The notes under the pieces were generated by a model. It made no database searches. It was given only the letters and a program-made list of their open reading frames with translations, and was not told the DNA's origin. Positions 39,292-48,792 of a stretch of 64,000 nucleotides of DNA are shown here, piece by piece. This DNA is from Thraustochytrium sp. TN22. Taxonomy: Eukaryota > Sar > Bigyra > Thraustochytrida > Thraustochytriidae. The position numbers and the translations under genes are program-made. Each line of letters starts with the position of its first letter. Within the stretch, counting starts at the first letter, position 1. The stretch spans positions 18,292-82,291 of the forward strand of contig JABLUY010000176.1 of NCBI GenBank assembly GCA_013306675.1, in the 5' to 3' direction.

Positions 39292-39709
39292 AATTCGAAA
39301 GCCGAGGCCTGCGCGGGGGCGCGCGGGAGCGCGCGGGGCTGCACGGCGCTGCGCTGCGCTGCGCTGCGTGGCGAGGAGGCGAGACCGGGCGCAGCGCGGC
39401 GCGGCGCCGGCGTGCACCGTCGTTGGCGGCATCCAGTTGAAGTCGCTCAGCGCCGACTTCACTCGCGCAGCCGCGCGGCGCAAGCCAGCGACGCGCGCGG
39501 CGGCAGAGCGGCAGCAGCGCGCGCGGCGGCGGCGGCGGCAGCGGCGGCGGAGGAGGAGGCGGCGGCGGCGGCGGCGGCGGGGGAGGCGGCAGCGGCAGCG
39601 GCAGCTGCGGCGACGGCGGCGGCATCAGCAGCGTCGGCGGCGCGGCGGCGGCCTCCGGGTGCAAGAGCGCCAGCAAGCAGCACGAGCCTAGCGGCGAGCG
39701 GGTGGAGAG

Positions 39710-40831
39710 ATGCTGGGCGGAGCCGCGCAACGCGGCGGCGCGCGGGGCGCAGTCCGCGGCGCGCGGTCGCTGTACGGGAGCGCGCGGCGGCGGCCGCTGC
39801 CGTTCCGGCGACGGCGGCGCGAGTCGCCGTCGCAGGAGGCGGACCTCATGGCGGAGCGCTTCGACTGGGACCAGAACGTGACCAAGATCGGCACGCGGCG
39901 CGAGGTGTCGCACTGGTACAAGCTGGGCGATCTGATTGGGTCCGGCACGTACGGCGTGGTGCAGAGCGCGACGGATAAGGAGGACGGCGTCGAGTACGCG
40001 ATGAAGATCATCAAGAAGGATAAGCAGGAGAACTACCGGCGCGAGGTGCTGCTGCCGTCGCGCGTGGACCACCACGCCATACTGAGCCCGAAGCGCGTCT
40101 TCGAGGCGCCGGACGAGGTCATGATTGTGACGGAGCTCTGCAGGGGCGGTGACCTCTTCGAGTTCATCGTGGACCGCAATCTCTGGCTCGGCACGCTCGA
40201 CGAGCGCTCGGTTCTCGAGGTGACGCGCGAGATGCTCTGCGCGCTGGAGCAGTGCCACTTGGCTTCCTTCGCGCACCTGGACTGCAAGCCGGAGAACTTC
40301 CTCCTGCGGCTGCCCGCAGACGAGATCGTGGCGGATATTCGCCGCGTGCGCGGCGCCCTGGTGCTGGCGGACTTCGGCGCGGCGCAACCCTTTCGCCTGC
40401 GGCCCTACGCCAGTACGGCCGCCCAGTACGACAAGGACATGGACGACGTTTTCGTGGGCGAGTCCAGCCTCGGAGGCACCGCCTCGTACGTGTCGCCTGA
40501 GGTCCTGCATGGCCGCTTCAGCTCGCGCTCCGACTTGTGGAGCCTCGGCGTCACTCTCTTCATGCTCATCGCGGGCCGCCGCCCCTTTGATATTACTGTG
40601 GACGCTGATCCCAGCGTCTTCGACCGCAAGGTGCAGGAGAACATTAAAGAGGAGGCCGCGCTGCCGCTCGGTACCTCGCTCTACTCTACCTGTGAGGAGC
40701 TTGGCCTCGCCAACAGCAGCACCGTGGACCTGCTGCTCAACATGATGAACCCGGAGCCAATGCTGCGCAAGAGCGCCACCGAGCTCATTGCCGAGATTGA
40801 TCGCATGCTCGAGGAGGAGCATGTCGTCTGA
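39710..40831 (+). CDS. Serine/threonine protein kinase, CAMK-like, with HLD catalytic loop, 373 aa
   Basis: The kinase domain covers residues about 71-365. Landmarks are the Gly-loop GSGTYGVV (77-84), Lys99 in AMKI, Glu112 as the likely helix-C glutamate, HLDCKPENFLL (His189, Asp191, Lys193, Asn196), DFG 221-223, SPE 262-264 and DLWSLG (275-280). The usual HRD arginine is leucine (Leu190), making this a non-RD kinase, so activation-loop phosphorylation may not be needed. About 20 extra residues lie between the catalytic loop and DFG, and the activation segment is long. The style is closest to CDPK/CaMK, but no EF hands follow; the protein ends soon after the domain. From the ATG at 39710 the first 47 residues are Arg/Gly-rich and could be a mitochondrial presequence. 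An alternative ATG is at 39848. Confidence 0.9.
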   Translation: MLGGAAQRGGARGAVRGARSLYGSARRRPLPFRRRRRESPSQEADLMAERFDWDQNVTKIGTRREVSHWYKLGDLIGSGTYGVVQSATDKEDGVEYAMKIIKKDKQENYRREVLLPSRVDHHAILSPKRVFEAPDEVMIVTELCRGGDLFEFIVDRNLWLGTLDERSVLEVTREMLCALEQCHLASFAHLDCKPENFLLRLPADEIVADIRRVRGALVLADFGAAQPFRLRPYASTAAQYDKDMDDVFVGESSLGGTASYVSPEVLHGRFSSRSDLWSLGVTLFMLIAGRRPFDITVDADPSVFDRKVQENIKEEAALPLGTSLYSTCEELGLANSSTVDLLLNMMNPEPMLRKSATELIAEIDRMLEEEHVV

Positions 40832-40845
40832 TGTGAGGACAACGC

Positions 40846-40957
40846 AACACAACACAGCTTAGCACAGCTCAGCTCAGCTCAGCTCAGCTCAGCTTAGCTC
40901 AGCTCAGCTCAGCACAGCACAGCACAGCACAGCACAGCTCAGCTCAGCTCAGCACAT
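40846..40957. repeat. AGCTC/AGCAC pentanucleotide microsatellite filling a convergent gap
   Basis: It runs from 15 bases after the kinase stop up to the TRAP-beta stop codon. AGCTC and AGCAC units alternate in blocks, so nearly the whole 126-bp intergenic gap, and presumably both 3' UTRs, consists of this repeat. Confidence 0.95.
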
Positions 40958-41773
40958 CTAGGAGAACTGTCGCTGCGCTTGCCCGCGTATCGTGGCCCAC
41001 GCCGTTGCAGGCAAGCCCACGGCGAGGGCCGAGGCCAGCGCGAATCGCGCCCACTCGCGCATCGAGGACCTGCGCCGCCCAAGAATTCGTCTGTCAGGTT
41101 GCGGCTGCGTCTCGTAGAGTGCCCTACGTCGGAACCTACGCTCTCTGTCGCTCCAGCTGCCGTTCCGTGAGGATGCGAACCTCGCCCACGCCCGCCGTGG
41201 CTCCGCGCCGCCGCCCCGGGCTGGCCGCGCTCCTGTACTCGACCAGCGTCTCTGTTGCCTCGCTCGGTAGCAGCCGCCTTGCGGGCCCTGGCCGAAATGT
41301 ATATTCAAGGAGGACTGAGTCGCCCCTGTGTGTGTGTCAAGCAAGCGTGTGAGCTGCTCTTGCTTCGACGGCACCTTCTTTCGTTTCTTCTTCTCCTTGC
41401 CCACGGCCCAACTTACGGCGCGAGATGCGCAAGCACCATGTGGGGTTCGCCCTTGGCGCTGTGCATGTCCTTTGTCGGCCACTGCGGCATGTGTAGCGTC
41501 ACATTCTCCGCGGCTCTGCGCGCCACGTCTTTACGTCAGTCGTTGCAAGCGTTGTTACGAGCGTCTGCGCTCCACAACCTACTCGTCGCCGCTGTTGTAC
41601 ACGAGCCACGCCATGGTGGACACATGTTCCGCCGCCACCACGGGCGACAGCAGCTCCTGGTGCACCAGAACGTGCGCCGCGCCACTCTGCGTCACGCCGC
41701 CCTGCGCGCTGCTCGCGAGCGCGCCAGCGGTCGCGACCAGCGCAAGCAGCATCGGCAGTCTTGTGGCGCCCAT
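40958..41773 (-). CDS. SSR2: Translocon-associated protein subunit beta (TRAP-beta/SSR2), 195 aa, four exons
   Basis: TRAP-beta is an ER membrane glycoprotein beside the Sec61 translocon. The gene is complement(join(40958..41069, 41140..41325, 41417..41515, 41583..41773)). The ATG at 41773 begins a signal peptide (MGATRLPMLLALVATAGALA). The lumenal domain then reads HVLVHQELLSPVVAAE and AWLVYNSGDE, continuing across intron 1 into AAENVTLHMPQW and HLAP, across intron 2 into GDSVLLEYTFRPG and VRILTERQLERQRA, and across intron 3 into MREWARFALASALAVGLPAT, the membrane helix. The C-terminal tail is short and basic. All three introns are phase 2 and the joined length (588 nt) is an exact codon multiple. 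Order, length and the N-x-[ST] site match SSR2 (183 aa in humans). No single frame shows more than a third of the protein. Confidence 0.85.
41070..41139 (-). other. TRAP-beta intron 3, 70 nt
   Basis: Minus strand: AGAGC|GTAGGTTC at the donor, GCGGCGCAG|GTCC at the acceptor. It is phase 2; the join places the membrane helix after ERQRA. Confidence 0.8.
41326..41416 (-). other. TRAP-beta intron 2, 91 nt
   Basis: Minus strand: GCGCC|GTAAGTTG at the donor, ACACACACAG|GGGC at the acceptor. It is phase 2; the join gives LAP then GDSVLL. Confidence 0.85.
41516..41582 (-). other. TRAP-beta intron 1, 67 nt
   Basis: Minus strand: GACGA|GTAGGTTG at the donor, GCGCGCAG|AGCC at the acceptor. It is phase 2; the join gives GDE then AAENVT. 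Confidence 0.82.
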
Positions 41774-42813
41774 CTGTCCAGCCTGCGCTATCGCAGTCAG
41801 CTGTTTGTTGACTTGGGCCCGGCGGCCGCTCTCGAGCGCCTTGCCAGGTTTCGTAACGGCAACTTTTACTTGTCTCCACTGTGCACTGGCACCGTGACTG
41901 GCACTGCTGTGAGGCCGTAGCTCATCAGCTGCAAAAGATAGCATTGCATGGACCAAGCTGGTCCTGCTCATGTCGATGGCTTTTGTTTCGTCGTTCACGA
42001 TCTTGGCCGCAGCCTGAGTTTGTGAAGGTCACGGACCTACCCGAGGCCTACTAGCTCAACTCAGAAGCCCGCAAGCACTCCAGACGAGTCGTCGCCGACG
42101 TGCAAGAGCGTGCACGCCGCCCGCTCAGCTCCGACCCTGGCTTTTTGTCTCACCCGCGTTGTGTCTCTTCAGTATGCGCAGGAAACGAACATGTAGGCCA
42201 TGCAGCCAGTGCGATGGGACAAGACCAGAAATCCTCGCGTCCCATCCGTGCACCGAGCCAGTCCGAGCGGCATCAAAGAAGCGAAGCGGGCCCATCCTCT
42301 GCGCGCTTCCCCTGCGCGCGTCCCCCCTGTGCTCTCCATCGTTCTCTGCGTCGCTCTCCTGGGCGGCACGGAGCTCGTACTCCCTGGGCTCGGAGTCCCC
42401 GCGAGTCCACGTCACCCCGGCGACGAGGCCGGCTGCCCTGCACCGCCATGCCATGCAAGTCTGCTCGCCGCGCGAACCCAAGGCCACGCGCAGGGCAGGC
42501 CGAGCCGCCGCCCCGCGCGGCGAGCCGCCGCGGCCGCCCGTCGCCGGAGAACGTGCTGCAAGAACCAGGCCTGGTGCAGGAACCCGAAGAACCCGCGTCG
42601 GGCAGCGCCGAGCAGGCCGGCGCCGAGCCAGGATACGGCGCCGGCCGACTCCGGGACGCGCGGCGCGGGCAGTCCCGGAACGTGCAGCGCGCGGGCGCGG
42701 GCGCGGGCGCGGCGGCGGCAGAGCGCGAACTGCAGCGCGCCCGAGCACGAGAGCACGAGTCGAGTCGAGGCCGAGGCGGACCCGCGGGAGAGGACGAGAG
42801 GAGCCGCGGGAGG
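41774..42813. other. Divergent promoter region (TRAP-beta / family A)
   Basis: About 1 kb with no supported gene. The frame of gene A is open upstream to about 42100, but it translates to Arg/Ala/Pro-rich sequence without family similarity, and the A' copy has no matching extension. Confidence 0.55.
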
Positions 42814-45648
42814 ATGGATCGGATGGTCTTCCGGCGGAAGCTGGACGAGGCGGTGGAGCGCGCCAAGCTCGTGCTGGAGAGGAGCAAGGTGCCCGTGTAC
42901 GCGGGCGAGACGCCGCACAGCTACGATGACAAGTTCCTGCTCGTGGAGCATGCGGTGAACAACGGGCTGACCGCGATCATGACGGTGCTGGGCGCGCTGG
43001 GGCTGGACGCCCAGGCGCAGGCCAAGCTCCGCGCGTGGGCCGCCGAGGGCAAGGCAGTGAGCCTGCGCCTGGAGGCCGCGCGCAAGTGCACCTTTGTGCG
43101 CACGGACACGCGCCAGGAGACCGTGGGCGGCGTGGAGCACGTGAGCAAGTTCATGGGCGTCACGAGCTCGAGCAAGACGGTGCAGACCATCACGGAGCAC
43201 AAGTGGCTCCTGGAGCACTCCTTCCGCGTGGTGGCTTTCCACGGCTCCAACCCGGACGACGCGGCCGTCGTGCTGGCCTCGCGCACTGGCCAGCGCGAGC
43301 TGACCACCGTGGGCAAGGAGAAGCAGGCGCCGGCCAGCGAGACGCACGCGTACCCGGACCGCAGCGTGAACGTGACGGATCTGCTGATGCTCCTCGACAA
43401 GGAGCTGACGCCGTGCTTCGACATCGACCGCACCGAGGAGGCCTGCGCCACGCCGCGCCGCAACCCGGATGTGGAGAAGCTGCTCGGCGTGCTGCGGGAT
43501 CTGGTTAGCTGGATCACCGCAGTGCACGCGCACCTGGAGGAGATCTTCCAGTTCTGCGACGACGTGGACCGCGCCAGTTTCTCCAGCACTGACGAGATCT
43601 TCGTGCCGGTGCTGCCGATGCTCCAGAAGGAGGGCGAGGACGGCAACGGCGCGCGGCCCATGGACGAGGACAGCGAGCGCAAGCTGCAGGCCGAGCACCG
43701 CATCGACGTGGACAAGTGGCTGAACAAGGTGCGCGCGCTGCTGCCGACGCCGGACGGCGGCGCGGGGGCCGGCCTCGTCACGACGCTGGAGGCATCCGTC
43801 TACAAGCTCATGCTGCACCTGCGCAGCATCATCAACGCCATGACGGCGTCGTGCGATGAGGCGGAGAGTATGCTTCTCGCGCAGCTGGCGAGCGCCATCG
43901 GCAAGACGGTCACGCCTGCCGACCTGGACGAGTACATGCGCTACCACAACCGGCGGCTGTTCGCGGAGGAGATCTTCCGGCCGTTCAGCTTCGACGTGAA
44001 GCGCCACGGCTTCGCGCCGGAGGGCACCCTGTCGCTGGAGGACCCGGACAAGGCCGAGGCTTCCGAGGTGTACACGTGCGTCAAGGCGCGCGTGCCGGGC
44101 GCTGGCTCTGACGAGGACGCGCCGGTCCCGATGCGCTTCAAGCTCGGCACGTCGACGAGCGTGGCGATGCAGGGTCCGCAGTACTGCCACGGGTACATCG
44201 GCCACCGCTTCGGCGGGCGCGGTCGGCTCGGCGCCGGTGGGCACACCGTGCTGAACCTGGTGGCGCGCGCGCGGCAGTTCTCGAGCTTCGTGCTGCTGGT
44301 CGGCAAGATCGCCGCCAAGGACGACTTCAAGGTCGAGCACGCCATCGTGCTGCAGAACAAGGACTCCGTCATCATTCCGCTGCTGCTGGACCCGCTGCCG
44401 TCTGCCAAGGCGTTTCGCGACGCGATCGAGAGTCTGTCTCCGGAGCAGCAGGAGTTCGCCAAGGCGATGCGCGCCATGCAGCTCGCGAGCACGCTGTTCG
44501 GCGTGGCCGTGGTGGAGATCAAGCCGCAGCTGGAGCTGCTGCTGAAGCTGGAGCCCGGGTCGCTGACGAAGCACATCGCGCTGACGCAGGACTTGATGAG
44601 ACTGTTCACCGAGTTCCAGGTCCCATGCGATCTGGTGACGTACGACGGTCCCGAGGAGGCGAGCGCTGGGGACAAAATCACCGCCGTGAAGACTCACGTG
44701 AAGGCGGTCATGGACATGATGGAGGAGGGGCGCAAGAGGCAGCTTGCCGAGCAGCGCGACCGCGCCGCGAACAGCGTCCTAGAACGCTTTGAACAGGAGG
44801 ATGATGGACTTATGGATGGAGATATGGCGAATGTCACCGAAGAGCTCGGGCACCCGTACATGATGAAGAAGGGAGCGCAGCCTACTGCTAGGGCTATGGC
44901 CTTTGGAGGCGGGGGCGTGCGTGGCGCTGTAAAGCCAAGGCAGGTGATGACGATGAGAAGGGCGGCGCCCCCCCCCGCCCCTGTGCCAACTATGGCGATG
45001 TCCATGCAAGCGGCTTGCGCCCCCGCCGCCGCGCCGGCGCTTCCTCGCGCTTCCAAGATGGTGCAGCAGCAGCAGCAACAGCAGATGGCGCAACTTGCCA
45101 AGCCGCAGGCCCAGCAACAGGTCCAGCAGCAAGAGCAACAACAGACGCAGCAAGTTGCAGAGGGCATGGAGCCGATGGCGGACAACGCGCTCGACTACAC
45201 GCGGCTGCCGGCCCAGATGGACGCCAGCTTCGAGCAACGCGACCCAGACGGCGCGTTGCGCGCCACCACCATCAAGCCGCGCCATCCTTTTGTGCTCGAG
45301 AGCCACGCGTCGCCGTGGATGCCCAAGGAGAAGCAGACTTCCATGCTCGACGACGGCAAGCTCAAGGACCACCGCAACAAGGCCATGGACCTCTTGGATG
45401 CGCTCTCGCGCTCGGGCGAGCTGCCGCTCGTGCAGACGCAGCTGCACATTGTGATCGCCACGACGCACTGCTTCGAGGATTCTATCCTGGACACGATCAT
45501 TCAGTGCAACGTGAACCCCATTGAGCGCGTTGAGCGCTCCACCCTGCTCGTGGCATCCACCATCACCGGCGTCCCGGTCCCGCGTCTCCTTGCGCCGGCT
45601 CATGAGGCCCGTCTGCATGATCGCATGCCCCAGCTCTTCGCGGACTAA
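42814..45648 (+). CDS. Unrecognised large-protein family, copy A, 944 aa
   Basis: I cannot name this family; four members lie in this window. The start is the ATG at 42814 (MDRMVFRRKLDEAVERAKL); similarity to copy A' begins within a few codons. An N-terminal module of about 640 residues opens with YDDKFLLVEHAVNNGL, then has KCTFVRT, FDIDRTEEACATPRRNPDV, FAPEGTLSLEDP and MQGPQYCHGY. A linker of about 130 residues is low-complexity (Pro, Met, Gln). The C-terminal module, about 160 residues, is the most conserved part: LPAQMDASFEQRDPDG, then NKAMDLLDALSRSGELPLVQ, LHIVIATTHCFEDS and NPIERVERSTLLVAS. No signal peptide, membrane helix, Walker motif or known catalytic motif was seen. The pattern recalls uncharacterised proteins of other protists and fungi, from memory only. 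It is convergent with B. Confidence 0.88.
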   Translation: MDRMVFRRKLDEAVERAKLVLERSKVPVYAGETPHSYDDKFLLVEHAVNNGLTAIMTVLGALGLDAQAQAKLRAWAAEGKAVSLRLEAARKCTFVRTDTRQETVGGVEHVSKFMGVTSSSKTVQTITEHKWLLEHSFRVVAFHGSNPDDAAVVLASRTGQRELTTVGKEKQAPASETHAYPDRSVNVTDLLMLLDKELTPCFDIDRTEEACATPRRNPDVEKLLGVLRDLVSWITAVHAHLEEIFQFCDDVDRASFSSTDEIFVPVLPMLQKEGEDGNGARPMDEDSERKLQAEHRIDVDKWLNKVRALLPTPDGGAGAGLVTTLEASVYKLMLHLRSIINAMTASCDEAESMLLAQLASAIGKTVTPADLDEYMRYHNRRLFAEEIFRPFSFDVKRHGFAPEGTLSLEDPDKAEASEVYTCVKARVPGAGSDEDAPVPMRFKLGTSTSVAMQGPQYCHGYIGHRFGGRGRLGAGGHTVLNLVARARQFSSFVLLVGKIAAKDDFKVEHAIVLQNKDSVIIPLLLDPLPSAKAFRDAIESLSPEQQEFAKAMRAMQLASTLFGVAVVEIKPQLELLLKLEPGSLTKHIALTQDLMRLFTEFQVPCDLVTYDGPEEASAGDKITAVKTHVKAVMDMMEEGRKRQLAEQRDRAANSVLERFEQEDDGLMDGDMANVTEELGHPYMMKKGAQPTARAMAFGGGGVRGAVKPRQVMTMRRAAPPPAPVPTMAMSMQAACAPAAAPALPRASKMVQQQQQQQMAQLAKPQAQQQVQQQEQQQTQQVAEGMEPMADNALDYTRLPAQMDASFEQRDPDGALRATTIKPRHPFVLESHASPWMPKEKQTSMLDDGKLKDHRNKAMDLLDALSRSGELPLVQTQLHIVIATTHCFEDSILDTIIQCNVNPIERVERSTLLVASTITGVPVPRLLAPAHEARLHDRMPQLFAD

Positions 45649-46020
45649 CAGTAAGGCCATCCGAGTCCTCGGCTGGCTGCCCAGTGAATCGAAGTTGAGT
45701 TTGTTGTAAACTTGTCTGCAAAGGGGACATGCTGGGAAAGTCATGTGATGCCAAGGAGACTCGGTGCAAAGAATGATGCGATGCGATGCGAACGTGCTCG
45801 TACGCAACACTCTCATCGTCACTCGACTTTTTGGCCGAGAAGCTTCGAGCACTCCGCCTGTTGGCCATTGGCATCGACTTTCTCATTTCCTCATGCCGGC
45901 CCACGCGATTCAATACCTTTGCGCCACTTGACTTGACAAGTTGAGAGAAAATTTTGCATCGCATGACTTTGACAAGTTGGGAGAAGATTTTGCATCGCAT
46001 GAACATCGTCGCTATTTGAA
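45649..46020. other. Convergent gap A/B with a 35-bp tandem repeat
   Basis: This 372-bp gap between stop codons is less GC-rich than its surroundings. It contains two near-identical copies (45931-45965 and 45966-46001) of a 35/36-bp unit ending TTTTGCATCGCATG. No gene is supported. Confidence 0.75.
45931..46001. repeat. 35/36-bp tandem repeat, 2 copies
   Basis: Each copy reads GACAAGTTG, then a purine run, then ATTTTGCATCGCATG. They lie in the likely 3' UTR of gene B. Confidence 0.88.
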
Positions 46021-48792
46021 TTATTGCCCAAGGTTACGCCGCTTGAAGGGCCGCTCGCTGTACATGTCGGGAAGGGCGGTCTTGATGCGGCCTCGGTGGG
46101 CAGCAGCCAAGAGCTGCGGCACAGTCTTGCCCGTGATGCTCGCTGCGACGAGCAGCGTGGAGCGCTCGGCGCGCTCGATGGGGTTAATGTTCTTGCAGAT
46201 GATGCTATCCATGATGGAGTCGGTAAAGTTGTGCGTCGTTGCAATGATCACGTGCAGCTCTGTCTGCACGAGCGGGAGCTCGCCAGAGCGCGAGAGTGCG
46301 TCCAAGAGGTCCGTGGCCTTGTTGCGGTGCTCCTTGAGGTCTTCTTGATAGAGGTCGCTGTACGTTCTTGCTGAAGGCTTCCACGAGGTGCCTCCATAGC
46401 TCTCAAAGGTCAGTGGCATCTCAACGGCGATTGAGGTGGGGCAGAGCGCCCCCTCCGGGTCGTGCTCGTGTATACTTGCCTCGAGCTGCGCTGGGAGACG
46501 TGCAAGATCCTCAGTGGCCTTCTTGTCGTCGTCGCCGTCAGCCAAGACGTCGTTGTCTTCGTCCTGCATTTGCCCATTCTGGCTTGCTGAAGGCTGTTCC
46601 TGCGACGGCAATTGGCTCGGTGGCGGCGACGGCGGTATCTCCACGTTCCTATATCGCCCTGCGCTGCCCCGACCCATTCTCGGCTTCTTCCTCTTCCTCC
46701 CGGGACCCTCGTCAGAGGCCGACTCGAGCTCCTCCTCCTCCTCCTCCCCCTCCTCCTCATGCATCTGCAGGCGATTTTTGCGGCCGTTGCGGAGCATGTC
46801 CTTGAGACGTCCGACATGGCCGCGAACGGCCTCCACCTTGTCCGCAATGCTCGCATCGGACTGACCCTCATAGGAGACGAGGTCAGACGGGATCTGGAAA
46901 TCCGTGAAGAGCTCGACGAGGTCCTGCGTGAGCGCGATCTCCTTGGTGAGTGCGCCGGGCCCGAGGTTGAGCAAAGCCTCCAGCTGAGGCTTGATCTCCA
47001 CCATGGCGACAGCGAAGACGGTGCCGGCGAGCTGCATCTCGCGCATGGCCCGGGCGAAGCTCTGCTGCTCTGGCGAGAGGCTCTCAATGCTGTCGTGAAA
47101 GTCCTTGGCTGAGGGGATCGTCTTAAGTAAGAGCGGCACGACGACGCGATCCTTGTCCCTCATGACGATTGCTTGCTCGACTTTGAGCTCGTTCTTGGCC
47201 GCGATGGTGCCCACCAGAAGTACAAAGCTGCTGAGCGCGCGGGCGCGCACCTCCAGTTCGAGTGTGTAGTCGACATCTTCGAAGGCGTGCGAGATATAGC
47301 CGTGGCAGTACTGGGGGCCGCGCATCTCCACGCGCGTGGCTGCGCTAAGCTTGAAGCCCATAGGCAAGGCAGGGTTCTGAGCGTCCTCGGTATGCCGGAT
47401 CCTGACGCAGGTGTTCACCTGGCTCTCCAGATAGGGATCGCGAATGGAGAGCGAGCCCTCGGGCGCAAAGCCCGGGCGCTTGATGTCGTAACAGAAGGGC
47501 TTGAAGACCTCCTGCTCAAAGAGGCGACGATAGTGGAAGGCGAGGTACCTTTCAAGGTCTTCCGGGGTGACACTCTTGCCGATGGCGTCTTGGAGCTGGC
47601 CACGAATTATGCATTCGATCTCATCACAAGACGCTTCGACCATGTCGACGATGCTGATGACGCTGGACATGAGCTTGCAGATGAAGGCCTCGAGCGTTGT
47701 GATCAAGCCTGTCTCCTCGCCGCCGTCCGCGGAAGGCGCCTGCGAGCGCTCGTCCTCCAGCCAGCGCTCCAGGTCTGCCTTGTGCTCACGCTGCAGCACA
47801 AGCTGCGTGGCCTTGCTCATCGGCTGGCCCGTTGGGTTATCTTCCTCGCTCCCAGCGGCGAGCTCGACAAGTGGGAGGACCGGAATGAAGAGGCTATTGC
47901 CACGAAAGCGGTTCTCCAGCTTGGAGCCCGAGTCAGTCTTCTCGAAGTGGTACTGCACCTCGCGAGCCCATGCGGAGAGTTTGTTCATGACGGTCAAGAC
48001 GCGATCCACGTCCTCGTTGCGTCGCGGCGTGTAGCATGTCGTGGCTGTGCGCTTGATGGCGAACCGAGGACCGGCCTCGCTGTCGACGTCGACCAAGAGG
48101 TCCGTCAGATCCACGCTCTGGCTTGGGAAGGCATGCACGTCTGGCGCCGGCGCCATCTTCACCATTCCTGAAGTGCGGATCTCTGCGACGCCCGTGCGAC
48201 TGGCCAGGACAATGACGTCTTGGTCCGGATGCGCTCCCGTGTGCAGGAGGATGCGGAAACTGTGCTGCACGCGCCACAGGTGCTCCCTGTACGTGTGGAC
48301 GATGGTCTTTGTTGTCGTGGACTTTTTTGTCCTCTGCTGCTGCTGCGGCAGCTGCTCTTCGTGATACTGAGGCTCGGCACCAGTCTCGGCGGTCACGGTT
48401 GCGACGTGCTCACGCGTCACGGTGCTGGGTCCTTGCTCAGTGCGCTCCGTGGTGGCCACGAAGCTGCACTTGTGGCTGGCCTCGAGCCGCAGGCTCACGG
48501 CGCGGCCGTTGGCCACCCAGGTGAGCGCCGTGGCCAGGCCCTGCTGGCTCATGCCGAGTTTCTCCAGGTCAGTGCAAATGGCGTGCAACCCGTTGTTGAC
48601 GGCCTGCTCCACGAGCAGGTACTTGTCATCGTACGTGTGCTTGGTCGCCTGTGCAAAGACGGGCACCTTGTTCTGCTCCAGCACCAACTTGCAGCGCTCC
48701 AGCGCCTTGTTCGCGCGCTGGGAGAAGCTCACTTGAGTCCTTTGCTGGTGGGCTAGAGCGTAGTTCAAGTTCGATCTGCCCCTCGCGAACAT
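46021..48792 (-). CDS. Unrecognised large-protein family, copy B, 923 aa
   Basis: This is a paralogue of A in opposite orientation. The ATG at 48792 (G at -3) begins MFARGRSNLNYALAHQQ; family similarity starts about 20 residues later at ANKALERCKLVLEQNKVPVF. The same landmarks follow: YDDKYLLVEQAVNNGL, KCSFVAT, FAIKRTATTCYTPRRNEDV, FAPEGSLSIRDP, MRGPQYCHGY. The inter-module linker differs from A: it is acidic (EEEGEEEEEELE) and then basic (GRKRKKPRMGRG), which could act as a nuclear localisation signal. The C-terminal module has NKATDLLDALSRSGELPLVQ and ERSTLLVAASITGK, and ends in a basic KRRNLGQ tail shared with B'. The frame stays open upstream to 49278, but that part is unconserved. Function unknown. 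Confidence 0.88.
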   Translation of the reverse strand: MFARGRSNLNYALAHQQRTQVSFSQRANKALERCKLVLEQNKVPVFAQATKHTYDDKYLLVEQAVNNGLHAICTDLEKLGMSQQGLATALTWVANGRAVSLRLEASHKCSFVATTERTEQGPSTVTREHVATVTAETGAEPQYHEEQLPQQQQRTKKSTTTKTIVHTYREHLWRVQHSFRILLHTGAHPDQDVIVLASRTGVAEIRTSGMVKMAPAPDVHAFPSQSVDLTDLLVDVDSEAGPRFAIKRTATTCYTPRRNEDVDRVLTVMNKLSAWAREVQYHFEKTDSGSKLENRFRGNSLFIPVLPLVELAAGSEEDNPTGQPMSKATQLVLQREHKADLERWLEDERSQAPSADGGEETGLITTLEAFICKLMSSVISIVDMVEASCDEIECIIRGQLQDAIGKSVTPEDLERYLAFHYRRLFEQEVFKPFCYDIKRPGFAPEGSLSIRDPYLESQVNTCVRIRHTEDAQNPALPMGFKLSAATRVEMRGPQYCHGYISHAFEDVDYTLELEVRARALSSFVLLVGTIAAKNELKVEQAIVMRDKDRVVVPLLLKTIPSAKDFHDSIESLSPEQQSFARAMREMQLAGTVFAVAMVEIKPQLEALLNLGPGALTKEIALTQDLVELFTDFQIPSDLVSYEGQSDASIADKVEAVRGHVGRLKDMLRNGRKNRLQMHEEEGEEEEEELESASDEGPGRKRKKPRMGRGSAGRYRNVEIPPSPPPSQLPSQEQPSASQNGQMQDEDNDVLADGDDDKKATEDLARLPAQLEASIHEHDPEGALCPTSIAVEMPLTFESYGGTSWKPSARTYSDLYQEDLKEHRNKATDLLDALSRSGELPLVQTELHVIIATTHNFTDSIMDSIICKNINPIERAERSTLLVAASITGKTVPQLLAAAHRGRIKTALPDMYSERPFKRRNLGQ

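Larger units (their letters stand above)
38581..39709. other. Repeat-rich intergenic region between HYDIN and the kinase
   Basis: No gene is supported. In order it holds a 23-bp direct repeat (38701-38746), TCTGC and CTGCAGTG runs (about 39100-39206), the hexanucleotide tract at 39224-39291, GCGCT runs near 39347-39370, and a GGC/GGCAGC trinucleotide stretch from about 39520 to 39640 that is probably the kinase 5' UTR. Confidence 0.6.

Noticed and set aside
40958-41482. 174-codon stand-alone minus-strand frame
   Set aside because: Only its last 35 residues are coding, as TRAP-beta exon 4; the rest covers introns and other exons in wrong frames.
42100-42813. N-terminal extension of copy A by 238 codons
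   Set aside because: Absent from the near-identical copy A' and composed of Arg/Ala/Pro-rich sequence typical of GC-rich leaders.
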